From Betaproteobacteria bacterium (GTDB lineage: Bacteria > Pseudomonadota > Gammaproteobacteria > Burkholderiales > Casimicrobiaceae), in assembly GCA_016861105.1 (NCBI GenBank), contig BOKS01000015.1:79499-143498 (forward strand): 64,000 nt of DNA, given 5' to 3'. Numbering within the stretch: position 1 is the first letter of the stretch; the number at the start of each line of letters is the position of its first letter. Below, piece after piece: positions 52,326 through 63,200 of the stretch. The notes beneath the pieces are model-generated. The model made no database searches and was not told where the DNA came from. It saw only the letters and a list, made by a program, of their open reading frames with translations. Made by a program: the position numbers and the translations under genes.

Positions 52326-55300
52326 GCCGACCCTCCGGTGCTCGGCGTCGAGGCCGGCACGTCGTCGATGTCGCGCTCGTCGAGCAGCAGGCCGATGCTT
52401 GGTTCCACGTCTCGCAGCGAGGTAAGGCAGGTGAAATCGCTCCAACCGCCGAGACTGGGCACCTCGAGCAGGTTGACCGTTGTCGCATCGCGCTCGGCCC
52501 TGTATCCCAATCGAGCACCCCCGACGGCGGGCGCAGCGCGTCGAAGCCAGCTGTCGAGACGCGCCTGAAGCTGCGCCCTCAACACGTCGCCGTCCGGCCG
52601 AGTTCCCACCTCTGCGGCGCGCCTCGCGATGCCATCGATTGCGCTTTGCACGATCGCGTTGGCGCGGTCGACCCGCCCGGCGCCCTGGTTGTCGTTGTAT
52701 TGCGAGGCTGGCAGACGCACGAGCGACGCCAGCACCGCCGCCAGGCCCCGATCGACCGCGCGAGCGGCAAACGGCGTTACCGAAAGCGCCTCGACATGCT
52801 GGTAGAACGTGGCATGATAATGGTTGAAGCGTTCGTAATGCGACAGGTCGCGCGGGCGCGCCCAGTTGTAGACGGTGCACACGATACCCGGCGCGGCAGC
52901 GTTGCGGCCAACCCGACTCGTGGCCTGAATGTACTCGGACGTGCCCTTTGGCTGTCCGCCGACGACCATCAAGCCGAGTCGCTTGATGTCGACGCCGACC
53001 GAGACCATGTTGGTCGCCAGTACGACATCGAGCGGCATGGTGCCCCTTGCGCCGCCCCGAGTATGCGGTGGCAGTGAGGGGTCGTGGGCGACCTCCAGAC
53101 GATCGAGCAGGCCAGGGATGTCGCGCGAACTCTTGCGCGAGGTCAACTCGTCCAGCATCGGAACATGACGCTTTGCGAGCCCGCGCTTGTCGGTGTCGCG
53201 CAGGCGCGAGCGCACATCGTCGTCGACAAGACGCCGCATGCCGCCAAGCTCACGCATCGAGTTGAAGTATCCGAGAACCGTCATCCAGGGGTCGGCCGCC
53301 TTGCCGTACTTCTGAAATAGCGCCTGCGACGCGGCCAGGTAGGCGGTGTAGACCCTGATGAGCGCCGCCTTCAACCTGCGGCCGTTCGCGCACACGCCGA
53401 CGTAACGTCGACCGGGATAGATGTCGGAAGGCTCGCGCTGCACGCTGAAGAAGTTGTTGTGCACGTCCAGTCCCGGAGGCGGAAATACCCGCACGTCGCG
53501 CAAGAACAGGGAGCGAACCTGCTCGCGCGCTTGCCGGATTGTGGCCGTCGAGGCGATGAGCTTCGGGCGCACGACCCGTTCGCCTACCCGCCAGCTGCAT
53601 AGCTGATCCACTGCGGTCTCGTACAGGCCGACGAGACTGCCTAGCGGTCCGGAGATGAGATGAAGCTCGTCCTGGATGATGAGATCCGGCGGACGCAACG
53701 GGCCGTGGGCGACCGATCGCACCGCCGGCTGTCCACTGCGGCCGGCCGGATGCAAGTCCGCGTCTTCAATGCACGGAGAGCGGAATCCATGACGTGGGCA
53801 ATGGCCCGTGACCTGCCCGAACAACATTTGAGTGCGCCCGTTCCATGGCATCTGCGCGAACTTGTCGACGGTGGCGATCACGAGAGCCGGCAGGCGGCGG
53901 TAGATTTCTTCGTCGACGGTAACGACCGGCAGACCCTCGCCTGGCGACTTCGCCGGCGAGAATTCGCACGCGCCGACTGCATTACCGCAGTACGTGATCA
54001 CGCGGGCGCGGCCTGCCGCGTAGGTCTCTGCCTTCACGTCCCGGCCGGGTTGAATTTCGTGGCCACACCAAGGGCAGTTGGTGAGCTGAAGCGGCGACCC
54101 CGTACCGCTGCCCCGCCCCGCGCCATGCCCTTGCAGCAGTGATTGATGCGCGTCCTCAATTGAGTTCGGGGTGGTACGCATCCCCACCCACAGTCCGATG
54201 CGGAACGGCTCCCCGCCCCAGGTGCGCGGGTTCGCGCGTCGCAGCATCTCGCATGCGCAAATCAGCGCTGACGCACGCTGGAACTGCTGGAGCGTAAGCA
54301 GGCGCAGCGTGTAGCGCATGATCACCGCAACGCCCGCATGTCCGAGCCGACCCCCGACTACTCCTTGAAGGCGCCGGATCGCCAGCGTATAGGCGGTGAG
54401 CCCCAGATACGCTTCGGTCTTCCCGCCGCCGGTCGGAAACCAGAGCAGGTCGGCAATTGCGCTCGCCGAGTCCTGGCGGTCCGGATGATCAAGCCGGGTA
54501 ATACCCGGAAGATTGAGTAGGACGAACGCGAGCTGAAACGGACGCCACGATCGGTTGGCTGCAACGTCCAACTCGGACAACGTGACGTCCTTGCCTCCAC
54601 GTCGCGATTCCGAGAGCATCGTGTGAACGCGCTGCAACGCCATTGCCAGGTTGGCGAAGCGGAATGCCGCTAGTGCGTCCGCATCACCGCGCAGGAGCGC
54701 GATACCCGCCTCGATGCGCTCGCAAGCAGTCTGGCAATCCGTGATCGCCTTCCCGGCTACGTCTGCGAAGGGTCGCAGTCCCGCGTCGGGATTCGCGATG
54801 CGCGCGCGCTCGCGCTCGATCCACGCGCGGTACGCATCGGGCAGCGCCTCAAGTGAAGCGAACAACGCTTCGTCTGGCAGTTCCGCCAGGGCGCGCATGT
54901 CGAGCACGACGCCACCCAGCGCGGGGACGTCCTCGGCAGTGGGGGCGCTGGCGAGAGGGACCTCGGCAACCGGCATTACCTTGGTGACGATTCGACGCGC
55001 GCACGCCAGCTCGGCGGCGTCGACTTCTGCCTCGACCGCCACGCCGTGCCCGACCGCGAATTCGACCCGATGCCGGTAGAGCATCGCGAGAGCGCGCTGC
55101 TCCTCGTACAGCGATTCGCCGCTGCGAGCGTCGAGGTTGTTGAACGGTCGCCGGCGGAAACAGGCGCTTGAATCCGTGCCAGCGACTTCCAACTCGGGCT
55201 GAAACAGCCACGCTTCGCTCTTGCTCCTGTCGGGTTGCGGCTGGCCGTTCACTAGGAAGAGGCTCAGTATCCAGTCGCCGTCGAGCCTTCGGGCAAGACC

Positions 55301-55855
55301 GCGTACGATCACCTCAGGCTGTTCTTTCGATACCGGGATGGCACCGATTTCACCCTCCACCAGCGCGATCGTTACAGACGGGGGTGCGATTGGGTAGCGC
55401 TTCCAGACCTTCTTCGGGTTGCCCTTGTCGGTTCTCGCGGTCGCACTGTCCTCGCGCAGATAGCGCCCCCAGCGTGCGGTGACGACCACCGCTGTTGCGC
55501 TCCCGTCTACCGTGCAGGAGAGCCCAATGGAGGACGGAAAGAGCGAGTCTGCCGGCAGCCCGGGATCGTCCGCGGCGCCGTCCTCGACCGAGCCGTCGCT
55601 GTCGTCGGCGAGCGCATCGATCTCGCCCGCAGGCAGCGGTTGGAATGACGGCGCGAGCATGCCGACCAGGTAGCGATCCCGCGGATCCCCGTCGGCGATC
55701 TCCTCGTCGGGGCCGCCGGCGGGTCCGAGCAAATCGCGCTGCACGAAGTCCTCAAGTTCAGCACGGATCCGGGTGGGCGACGGCAGGCTTGCCGCGAGCG
55801 GCATTGCGCCGGGCTCTCCCGTGGTGCTGCCGGTTGCTGGGGAAGTGCTCGCCAT
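52322..55855 (-). CDS. drmA: DISARM helicase DrmA
   Basis: SF2-type helicase of 1177 residues. Walker A is LLWFPTGGGKTEAYLGL (about residue 475), the DEXH-like motif LIIQDELHLISGPLGSLVG (about 727), and motif VI-like ATSRVGRNAAAPG (about 978). Domain order and length fit DrmA. DrmA-DrmB form the core complex of DISARM; recognition of unmethylated phage DNA is attributed to this pair. AGAGGAG lies upstream of the ATG. A 64-bp gap without features separates it from drmMI. Confidence 0.94.
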   Translation of the reverse strand: MASTSPATGSTTGEPGAMPLAASLPSPTRIRAELEDFVQRDLLGPAGGPDEEIADGDPRDRYLVGMLAPSFQPLPAGEIDALADDSDGSVEDGAADDPGLPADSLFPSSIGLSCTVDGSATAVVVTARWGRYLREDSATARTDKGNPKKVWKRYPIAPPSVTIALVEGEIGAIPVSKEQPEVIVRGLARRLDGDWILSLFLVNGQPQPDRSKSEAWLFQPELEVAGTDSSACFRRRPFNNLDARSGESLYEEQRALAMLYRHRVEFAVGHGVAVEAEVDAAELACARRIVTKVMPVAEVPLASAPTAEDVPALGGVVLDMRALAELPDEALFASLEALPDAYRAWIERERARIANPDAGLRPFADVAGKAITDCQTACERIEAGIALLRGDADALAAFRFANLAMALQRVHTMLSESRRGGKDVTLSELDVAANRSWRPFQLAFVLLNLPGITRLDHPDRQDSASAIADLLWFPTGGGKTEAYLGLTAYTLAIRRLQGVVGGRLGHAGVAVIMRYTLRLLTLQQFQRASALICACEMLRRANPRTWGGEPFRIGLWVGMRTTPNSIEDAHQSLLQGHGAGRGSGTGSPLQLTNCPWCGHEIQPGRDVKAETYAAGRARVITYCGNAVGACEFSPAKSPGEGLPVVTVDEEIYRRLPALVIATVDKFAQMPWNGRTQMLFGQVTGHCPRHGFRSPCIEDADLHPAGRSGQPAVRSVAHGPLRPPDLIIQDELHLISGPLGSLVGLYETAVDQLCSWRVGERVVRPKLIASTATIRQAREQVRSLFLRDVRVFPPPGLDVHNNFFSVQREPSDIYPGRRYVGVCANGRRLKAALIRVYTAYLAASQALFQKYGKAADPWMTVLGYFNSMRELGGMRRLVDDDVRSRLRDTDKRGLAKRHVPMLDELTSRKSSRDIPGLLDRLEVAHDPSLPPHTRGGARGTMPLDVVLATNMVSVGVDIKRLGLMVVGGQPKGTSEYIQATSRVGRNAAAPGIVCTVYNWARPRDLSHYERFNHYHATFYQHVEALSVTPFAARAVDRGLAAVLASLVRLPASQYNDNQGAGRVDRANAIVQSAIDGIARRAAEVGTRPDGDVLRAQLQARLDSWLRRAAPAVGGARLGYRAERDATTVNLLEVPSLGGWSDFTCLTSLRDVEPSIGLLLDERDIDDVPASTPSTGGSA

Positions 55856-55919
55856 GCTCAGTGCGCTCCTCTAAGCTCAACAGCGGTCTGCGAATCGCCC
55901 GCTCGGTCGCCCGGAAAAC

Positions 55920-58900
55920 TCATTCCGCCGGCTCGCCGAAGGGCAGTCCCGGCTGGGAGGTGTCACGCTTTACCCGCCGCTTTGGCTTCGCGGCGTAGCG
56001 GGCCGCGGGCTCGTGAGCCGAAGGAGCGCTAGCCTGTTGCTCGGCCTGGAAGCGATCGCGGTTGAGCTTGGAGAGCCGGCGTAGGATCTCCAGGCGCGCG
56101 GGCTCGGAGACAGTGAAGCGCATCCGATCATTCGACGGGAGGTAGGGCACTTCGTGGAAGCCAAGGTCGAGGTCGAGGTCCCGCCAGCCGTAAGCGTCTC
56201 GGACGGCTACGTCGATCTGCACACGAAGCGCGCGCAGGTCGGCGATCGAAGCATCGGTGACGGTGGAATTGTGCAAGCGGTTGTACAGATCCGTGAGCCC
56301 GATTCCAAGCGAAGCCATCGCGCGCGACCGCTGAACGTCGTACGCGCGACCCAGTTCATTCAATTTATGAATCGGCGGCATCGGCAACGTCTCGAACGCG
56401 TCGCTCGGCGAATAGTTCAGCCGCGTCTCTAGGGACGATGAGTTCTTGCGGGACCAGACCTCGTTGATCGACGACGCGAGCAACGCGAAAGAGCCATCGT
56501 CGTCGAATGCGAACACCGCGAGCCTGTGCGCAAAAACTTCGTCACGAGGCCGAAACGCGTAGGCGAGATGCTTGGACACGAGCGAGCAGGCGACGACTCG
56601 TTGCAGCGGTACTTCCTCTACATGCCACCCATCCGGATGCCGCGCGAACGGGCCGCCGCGGCCGATGGCGTGGTAGAGCGATTTGGCATCACGGCCGTAC
56701 AGCCACCACCGCTTCTTGCGGCCTTCCGCGCTCGCATTGCCGCTTAGCCGATCACGTTCGGGCTTGACTTTCGCCTCAACGATCGCCAGCAGGTCCGGAA
56801 AATCCGCCGCAACGGGCCCCGGGTAGTCGCTCGGCACGCGCCCCTCGCGCAGCCACTTGTCGCGCTGCTCAACGTCGGCATCGGCCCACGAACCGCGTGC
56901 TGAGCGATCTAGCGGCCAGTCCCAGAAGTTGATGACCCAACGCGAGGGCTTCTGCTCTGGGTGGGAGTTCAGGTCCTCGCCGTTCAGGTATGGGAACAGC
57001 GCTTCGGCGTTCTTCGCGTTGCGCGCGATCAGCGCCTGCGCGTCCGCCTCGCTCATCGTGAAGCCAAGCCCGAGAACGATCGAGCCCTGGAATGCTTTGT
57101 TCGCATTCGCGGCCAGTGGCTTCGGGCTCCACTCGTCCTCGCCGGAGAGGAACGGGGAGATCGTGGGCACCTCGATTCCCGACAGCGCGTATCGGCCCCG
57201 CCACGGGCCACGCGTCAGGTGTACTTCGCTCGCCACGACGGCCGCCGCACCGGGCCAGGCGAAGTTGGGCCACGCCGCGTAAATGGCGTGTCCAGATTTC
57301 AACATCGCCTCGAGACCGACCTGACGTGTGTCACCCTCGGCGATCGTATTCACGGCAAGCAGCCCTGCGTTGCCACCGGGACGCAGAAGCTCCATCACGC
57401 GCAGGAAGAAATACGCGCATAGATCCGCGCTCCCACGGCGAGCGCCGGCAACATGCAGCACTAGGTAGTCGCGGTAGTCGGTACCGAGTAGTCCCGTGAT
57501 CTTCTGACCGCCGACGAATGGTGGGTTACTCACGATCGCGTCGAATCCGGCGTGGCCGTCTTCCTCGCCACGCAGGAACACCTCCGGAAACTCGCTCAGC
57601 CAGTGGAATGGCCGACGCGAACTCCCCGTTCCGCGCCGCGCGAGGAGCGGACTAGCCAGCGCGCCCAGGCGGACGCCATCCGGCTCGGCAGCGAGCCGTG
57701 CATCGTGTCGGGGCCAAGCATGTGAAACTTCGACGGCAAGCCGGCCCAGCTCGACGTCGAGCGCCCGCGACGCCGACGACGCGTTGCCCGCCGCCGTCCC
57801 TAATCCAGCGCCTACGACGAGGTCGGCCAGCCGCTCGACCGCATCGGCCGCCGCCTCGGCTTCGCGATGCAGCTCGGCCTTGCGCTCGGCATCGCCCACG
57901 TCGAGCACGGTGAACGCCTCGAGCGACTGGCGCCGCGCGCGCGCCCGCGCCAATAGCGCCGCGCAGTCCGCGGCGACGTAGTCGAGGATGCGACCATGCG
58001 CCCGCGCCCGCTCAGGGCGGAGGTGAAAGGTCTCGACCTGCTCGCCCGAAACCAGGCCAAGCAGGCTGTCGCCGCACTTGATCGCATGGTCCAGAAAGGT
58101 GAACGGGCGGTGCCGGTGCAGCGTCACCAGCCAAAGTGAGAGCTTCGCCATCTCCACGGCCATCGGGTTCACGTCTACGCCATAAAGACAGCGTTCGGCC
58201 ACGAGCCGCCGCGCCAAGGCGAGACGTTCTTCGGTGTCGCGCGGCAGTAGCGTCTCGGAAGGATGCCCCGCTGGCGTCGACGCCTCGGGGATGCGAAGCG
58301 GTAGCCCATGGGCACGCTCCGCGCGGTCCCATGCCTCGACCAGCCGTTCCGAAAGATACCGACAGGCCTGCACGAGGAAGGCGCCAGACCCGCAGGCCGG
58401 ATCGCAGACCTTCAATGCGAGGATTGCTTCGGGCGATTTCAGCCGCTCCTGCGCAGGCGTCTCGCCCTCACCCACGCCTTCGTATACCAACGGGTCGAGC
58501 GTGGCTGCCACGACGCGCTCGGTCAGCGCACGCGGCGTATAGTGCGTGCCGGTACTGCGACGATCCGCGCCCGCCGTCACGAATACCGAGCCGGGGGCGA
58601 TGACGACCGGCAGTTCGTGCGGGTCCTCGCGCAGCAGTCCGGCGTACGGTGTGACGCGGGCCACGAGTGCAGGGTTGTTGCCGCAGGCAATCGCCAGCGC
58701 GTGCGGGTTCTCTATCTGCGATTCGCGCAGGAGATTGCGCAGCGCGTTTGCCGAGCGGCCAGTTGCCTCCTTGAGCCAGGCCACGAGCGACGCTTCGCCC
58801 TCGGCTGCCCTCGCCTCGATGTCGTCGAGCGCGACTTCGGGTTCGTCGCCGCCTGCAAGTCCCACCATCGTGGTCGTCGCACGCACGGCCGTGTGGTCGA

Positions 58901-60203
58901 GCAAACCCTCGTAGACGTGGCCGATCTGCTCGATGTCCAGAGCGCGGAACGACAATCGCCGCGGCTCGGCGGGGCCACCGGGCACGCGAACCTGCAGCAC
59001 CTGCAACGCATCGAGCAGATGCAGCACCGCGCGGTTCGACACAGGGAGCGGATCGGCGGTAACAGCGCGCCAGCGCGTGCCCGGCGGTCTTCCCTCCAGG
59101 AACGGGTAGCGATCCGGGTCGAACAGCGCCCCGCCGTAGGCCGGCAGCGTTAGTCGGTCGTGCTGACTGCCCCCGTAGACAAGCCTAAAAGTGGCGAGCA
59201 GCCGACTCCAGGCGTCGTGCCGGCGCTCGAGCACCTGCAGCCCATGTCGGTCCGCGTCGCCGTGCAGCTGCTCGCGCAAGGTTGAGACTGCGTAGTGCCG
59301 ATCGTAGAGCGGATCTCCCAAAAGCAGCAGCTTTCGTTCCTCGGCCGAGAACAGGAATACGAGCCGCATCATCACCGTGAGCGCGGCCTGATAGAGCACC
59401 TTCTCGTTGACGCCTGCGAGCAGCCGCCGTTGCCGGTCTTGATCAATACGGTCAAGCGCCTGTACGAGAAGCTCGACTGCGTGACGGACCTGCAAGCCCA
59501 GTTGATCGGTGACTTCCTGCTGGTTGGCGCGGGACTGCTCGAGCAACGCAGGCAGGCGATCCTCGGGTGCGGCGGCAAAGAAGCGGCGCACGCCAAGCAA
59601 CGTGCGGAACGCGCGCAGCGTGAGCGGCTCCTCGCCCCACAGGCCCGCGCTCCACGACGCGAACGTGGTCGCCTCACCAGACATCGCAGCGACGAGCATC
59701 CACTGCTCGCCGTTGGTCACGAGCCCGAGGGGGACGCCGGTGCCGTGCAGTAGCGTCATCATGCGTGTCGCGGGCGAAGCGGCCTTCCACGGGACGCTCG
59801 GCACAGGCGCCTCAAGATCTTGTGCAGCCGGCCACGACTGGAACAGCAGGCTCGGAAGCGCCTCGTCGGGCCCCTTGAGCGCGCCCGACGGCCGCAGCGC
59901 TTCCCCGTGCTCCGTGCGCACGTCGAGTCCTGGCGGCAGCGCCTGTCCGACGAGCCAGTGCGAGTCCGGCCATTCGAGCCCGCGCGTTCGCACGAAGTCG
60001 ATCCAGGCGTTGTGGATCGCGGGTTCGGTCGATGCGTCCTCCCACTCGTCGAACGCCAGCCGAAGCTCGCGTGCGAAGTCGACATCGTGGGCATCCAATC
60101 CCTGCGGCAACGTGCGCATCAGAACCGGCAGCGACAGAAATGGCCCCGAGACTTCGACCAGCTTCAGCCATTCGACGTGATGGCGCGCGATCGACATGTT
60201 CAA
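55920..60203 (-). CDS. drmMI: DISARM class 1 adenine methyltransferase DrmMI
   Basis: Large N6-adenine DNA methylase, 1427 residues. SAM motif I VCDPACGSGAFLVQAC (about residue 598) and catalytic NPPF in IVSNPPFVGGQKITG (about 893) mark a gamma-type amino-methyltransferase. About 550 residues precede the catalytic domain and a target-recognition-like region follows. In DISARM the methylase marks host DNA as self. An N6-adenine rather than 5-cytosine methylase, together with DrmD, defines class 1. Its ATG overlaps the drmD stop by four bases. Confidence 0.93.
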   Translation of the reverse strand: MNMSIARHHVEWLKLVEVSGPFLSLPVLMRTLPQGLDAHDVDFARELRLAFDEWEDASTEPAIHNAWIDFVRTRGLEWPDSHWLVGQALPPGLDVRTEHGEALRPSGALKGPDEALPSLLFQSWPAAQDLEAPVPSVPWKAASPATRMMTLLHGTGVPLGLVTNGEQWMLVAAMSGEATTFASWSAGLWGEEPLTLRAFRTLLGVRRFFAAAPEDRLPALLEQSRANQQEVTDQLGLQVRHAVELLVQALDRIDQDRQRRLLAGVNEKVLYQAALTVMMRLVFLFSAEERKLLLLGDPLYDRHYAVSTLREQLHGDADRHGLQVLERRHDAWSRLLATFRLVYGGSQHDRLTLPAYGGALFDPDRYPFLEGRPPGTRWRAVTADPLPVSNRAVLHLLDALQVLQVRVPGGPAEPRRLSFRALDIEQIGHVYEGLLDHTAVRATTTMVGLAGGDEPEVALDDIEARAAEGEASLVAWLKEATGRSANALRNLLRESQIENPHALAIACGNNPALVARVTPYAGLLREDPHELPVVIAPGSVFVTAGADRRSTGTHYTPRALTERVVAATLDPLVYEGVGEGETPAQERLKSPEAILALKVCDPACGSGAFLVQACRYLSERLVEAWDRAERAHGLPLRIPEASTPAGHPSETLLPRDTEERLALARRLVAERCLYGVDVNPMAVEMAKLSLWLVTLHRHRPFTFLDHAIKCGDSLLGLVSGEQVETFHLRPERARAHGRILDYVAADCAALLARARARRQSLEAFTVLDVGDAERKAELHREAEAAADAVERLADLVVGAGLGTAAGNASSASRALDVELGRLAVEVSHAWPRHDARLAAEPDGVRLGALASPLLARRGTGSSRRPFHWLSEFPEVFLRGEEDGHAGFDAIVSNPPFVGGQKITGLLGTDYRDYLVLHVAGARRGSADLCAYFFLRVMELLRPGGNAGLLAVNTIAEGDTRQVGLEAMLKSGHAIYAAWPNFAWPGAAAVVASEVHLTRGPWRGRYALSGIEVPTISPFLSGEDEWSPKPLAANANKAFQGSIVLGLGFTMSEADAQALIARNAKNAEALFPYLNGEDLNSHPEQKPSRWVINFWDWPLDRSARGSWADADVEQRDKWLREGRVPSDYPGPVAADFPDLLAIVEAKVKPERDRLSGNASAEGRKKRWWLYGRDAKSLYHAIGRGGPFARHPDGWHVEEVPLQRVVACSLVSKHLAYAFRPRDEVFAHRLAVFAFDDDGSFALLASSINEVWSRKNSSSLETRLNYSPSDAFETLPMPPIHKLNELGRAYDVQRSRAMASLGIGLTDLYNRLHNSTVTDASIADLRALRVQIDVAVRDAYGWRDLDLDLGFHEVPYLPSNDRMRFTVSEPARLEILRRLSKLNRDRFQAEQQASAPSAHEPAARYAAKPKRRVKRDTSQPGLPFGEPAE

Positions 60204-63200
60204 CCGGAAAGGCGCTCAGGCACGAGGTAGGTGACGGCCACGGGAAAGAGCCGCGGGGATGGCCTGGCATAGCGGGCCCGGATCAGCGCTTCCTCGCGTT
60301 CGATCTCGGCTGGAATCTCGGCGAGTCGCCGCTCGAGCGAGCCGCGATCCCGCTCGAACTGCTCACGCTCGGGAATCGAAAACAGTTCGAGCTGCGGGTT
60401 CACTTCGGCGAGCTGCGCACGAATCCCGCGCTGAAGCTCGCTCAGGATTGAGCGCATCGCCTCGACCTCCCGCCCTGCCCGTTCGTCAAGGCGGCTTTTC
60501 AGCGTTTCGGTGCGCTCCTTCATGCGCGCTTCCAGCGCTCGCAGCAACTGATCTCTGTGCCCCGGCCACAGCGCAGCGAGGCGGTCGCGCACTGGGGTTT
60601 GAGGTTGCGCGTCACGGCCACTTGCGAGCAGCTCTTCGAGGCGCCCGATGCGATCGATTCGGGCGAAGCGGCCCTCCCGCAGCTCGCCGCCGGCGAAGAT
60701 GATCTCCTCATGCAGGCGATGCTGGTCCGCGCCCAGTACGGCGAGCCTCGCGTGCACGATCGCTGCCGGGTGCTCAGCCGCATCGTTGGGGATCAGCCGC
60801 GCCGCAATGCGGTGCAGCTTGCGCTGCCCAGGAACCGCCCAGATCTCTGCGCGGAGAAGCTGCAGAGCAAGCTGCGCGAGTCGGTGGTTGAGATGCACGA
60901 GCACCACATCGTCGCGGCCTTTTGCGAGCGCGTGATCGAACACGATTGGACGGATAGCTTGGGTATGTGGATGGGCAAGCCCGTCGATGGCCTGTGCCCA
61001 CGACCCTGTGAGCGGGGGAACGCGAAACACCGGACACCGCTTGTGGTTGCCGCTCGGGTCGGGCCATACACCGGCCACGGTCGCAGGAATGAGTGATGGC
61101 TGTCCTGCGAGCGAAAGCGCCGTTTCGATCACCGCCTGTACGTTGTCGGCGTCAAGCTTCAGGGCGCGGCGTGTGTCCAGCAGTTGATCGTGCAGCCGGG
61201 CGAGTTGCGTGCGCAGATCGCGTTCGACGCGCAGGAGCTTTCGCGTGGGCGCGGCGTCCCGCTCGGCTACAGACGTATCCAGCGTGCGGCGCCGTCCGAG
61301 CATCGCTTCCGTCACCTGCGTGGCGATCACAGGACCTACCTTGCCCAGGTCCTCACGGATGTTCTCCACCTTACGTACGGCGCGCATTAGGAACTCGAGG
61401 TCGCCCTCAAGGTCGCCCGGTGGTCGTTCGGCGGCGCCTTGCGCGTCACGGCGGTAGCCCTTCGGGACAAAATGGAAGATCTCGACCTTCGCCGCCTTCT
61501 GCCCGTGCCGGTCGATGCGCCCGTTGCGCTGTTCCATCCGGTTCGGATTCCAGGGAATCTCAAGGTGTACGAGGCGCGAGCAGTGATTCTGCAGATCGAT
61601 GCCCTCGGACGCCGAGTCGGTCGCGAGCAGGATGCGAACCCGCGAGATGGCCGGATCGGCTTGGAATGCGGCCTTGACACGCTCGCGCTCGTCGCTAGGC
61701 ATGCCGCCGTACATCACGAAAAGCCGCTCGGGCCCACCGAGGCCTGCATGGGCAAGCAGTCCGTGCAGCCACTTCTGCGTGGCGCGATACTCGGTGAAGA
61801 GGATGACGCGCTCGTCGTTCCATTCGCCTCGTGGCTTCAGCTCGCTCTGCAGCCAGTCAATCAGCAGACGGGACCGCGCGTCGGGACGCGTCGCGGCGAT
61901 GCGCGCCCAGTGATGCAGCTCGTCCAGCAGGCTTTGCTCCTGGGCTTCGAGCGGACGAAACAAGGCTGCCGCTGAGTCCACCGCATCGATCGCGGCCTGC
62001 TCATGCACGTCGTCGTCGGCCGCATCGTCTTCCAGTGCTTCCACTTGACGGCGCAGGATGCCCGGTGGCGCCGCGGTCCGCACAGTCACGCGACGCGCGT
62101 TGCGCAGGGACTCGCGGTGCTTCTCGAGCGTGATCAGGAATGCCTGGGGCGAGGAGAGTAGCCGCTTCTTCAACATCTTCAGGACGAACTCGCTCGCATA
62201 GCGCTCGGCGTCGTCGCGGGTACCGCCGGTGCGCAGCGCCGAGTATTCGGCCAGCGCCTGGTGCGCACGGCGCTCGTCGTCGGGGTAGACAACCTCGATG
62301 GGCGCGATCACGCGTTCCGGGAAACGCGGCGATCCATCCCAGCGCGGTGGAAGTTCTCTCTTGAGTCGCCTGACCATGATCGCGGCGACCTGCTCGGGGC
62401 TGGGTCGCACGCTGCGGGCGAAGCGCTGGTTGTCGAGCAGCTCGAGGAGCGCCGAGAACGACTCTGGGTAGCCGTTGTGTGGGGTAGCGGACAGGAAAAG
62501 CTTGTGCTCAAAGTGCGGCGCGAGCAATCGAATCGCGGTGGTGCGCTGGGAATCGGTGGCGTACCGCCCCGCCCCGGCCGGCGCCACGTTGTGCGCTTCG
62601 TCGACGATCAGCAAGTCGAACCGCCGTGGGTACGCGGGCTCGCCGGGTGCTGGCAGCGCCTCTCGGAACTGGCGCAGCGGTCGCTCGCGCTTGAGGAAGT
62701 CGATGCTGGTAATGAGCCGGGGAAAGTGCGTCCACGGGTTGACGTGCAGCCCACGGCTTCGACGCAGCCCTTTCAATAGCTCGCTGTCGATGATGCGGAA
62801 CTCGAGCCCGAACTTGTCACGCATCTGGTCGCGCCACTGGATCTGGATCGACGATGGGCAGACGATCAGCACCGTGCGCGCGCGATGACGCAGCAGCAAT
62901 TCCTGCGCCACCAGTCCACTTTCGACGGTCTTGCCCAGGCCGACGTCATCGGCGACGAGCAAGCTGACACGCGGCATTTGAATGGCTCTGGCGAGCGGAT
63001 CTAGCTGGTAGTCCTCGATCTCAATGCCGCTGCGGAACGGCGCCTGCAGTGAGGAGACATCTGCCTGAGAGATCGAACCCCAGCGAACCGCATTCAGGAA
63101 GGCGTCGAGGCGCGCCGGCTCGTCGAAGCCGGTGAATTCGGGCATCGACGCCCGTTCTAGGATCGCTGCGCCGGGCTCAAGCTCCCAGAGAACCTGAAGC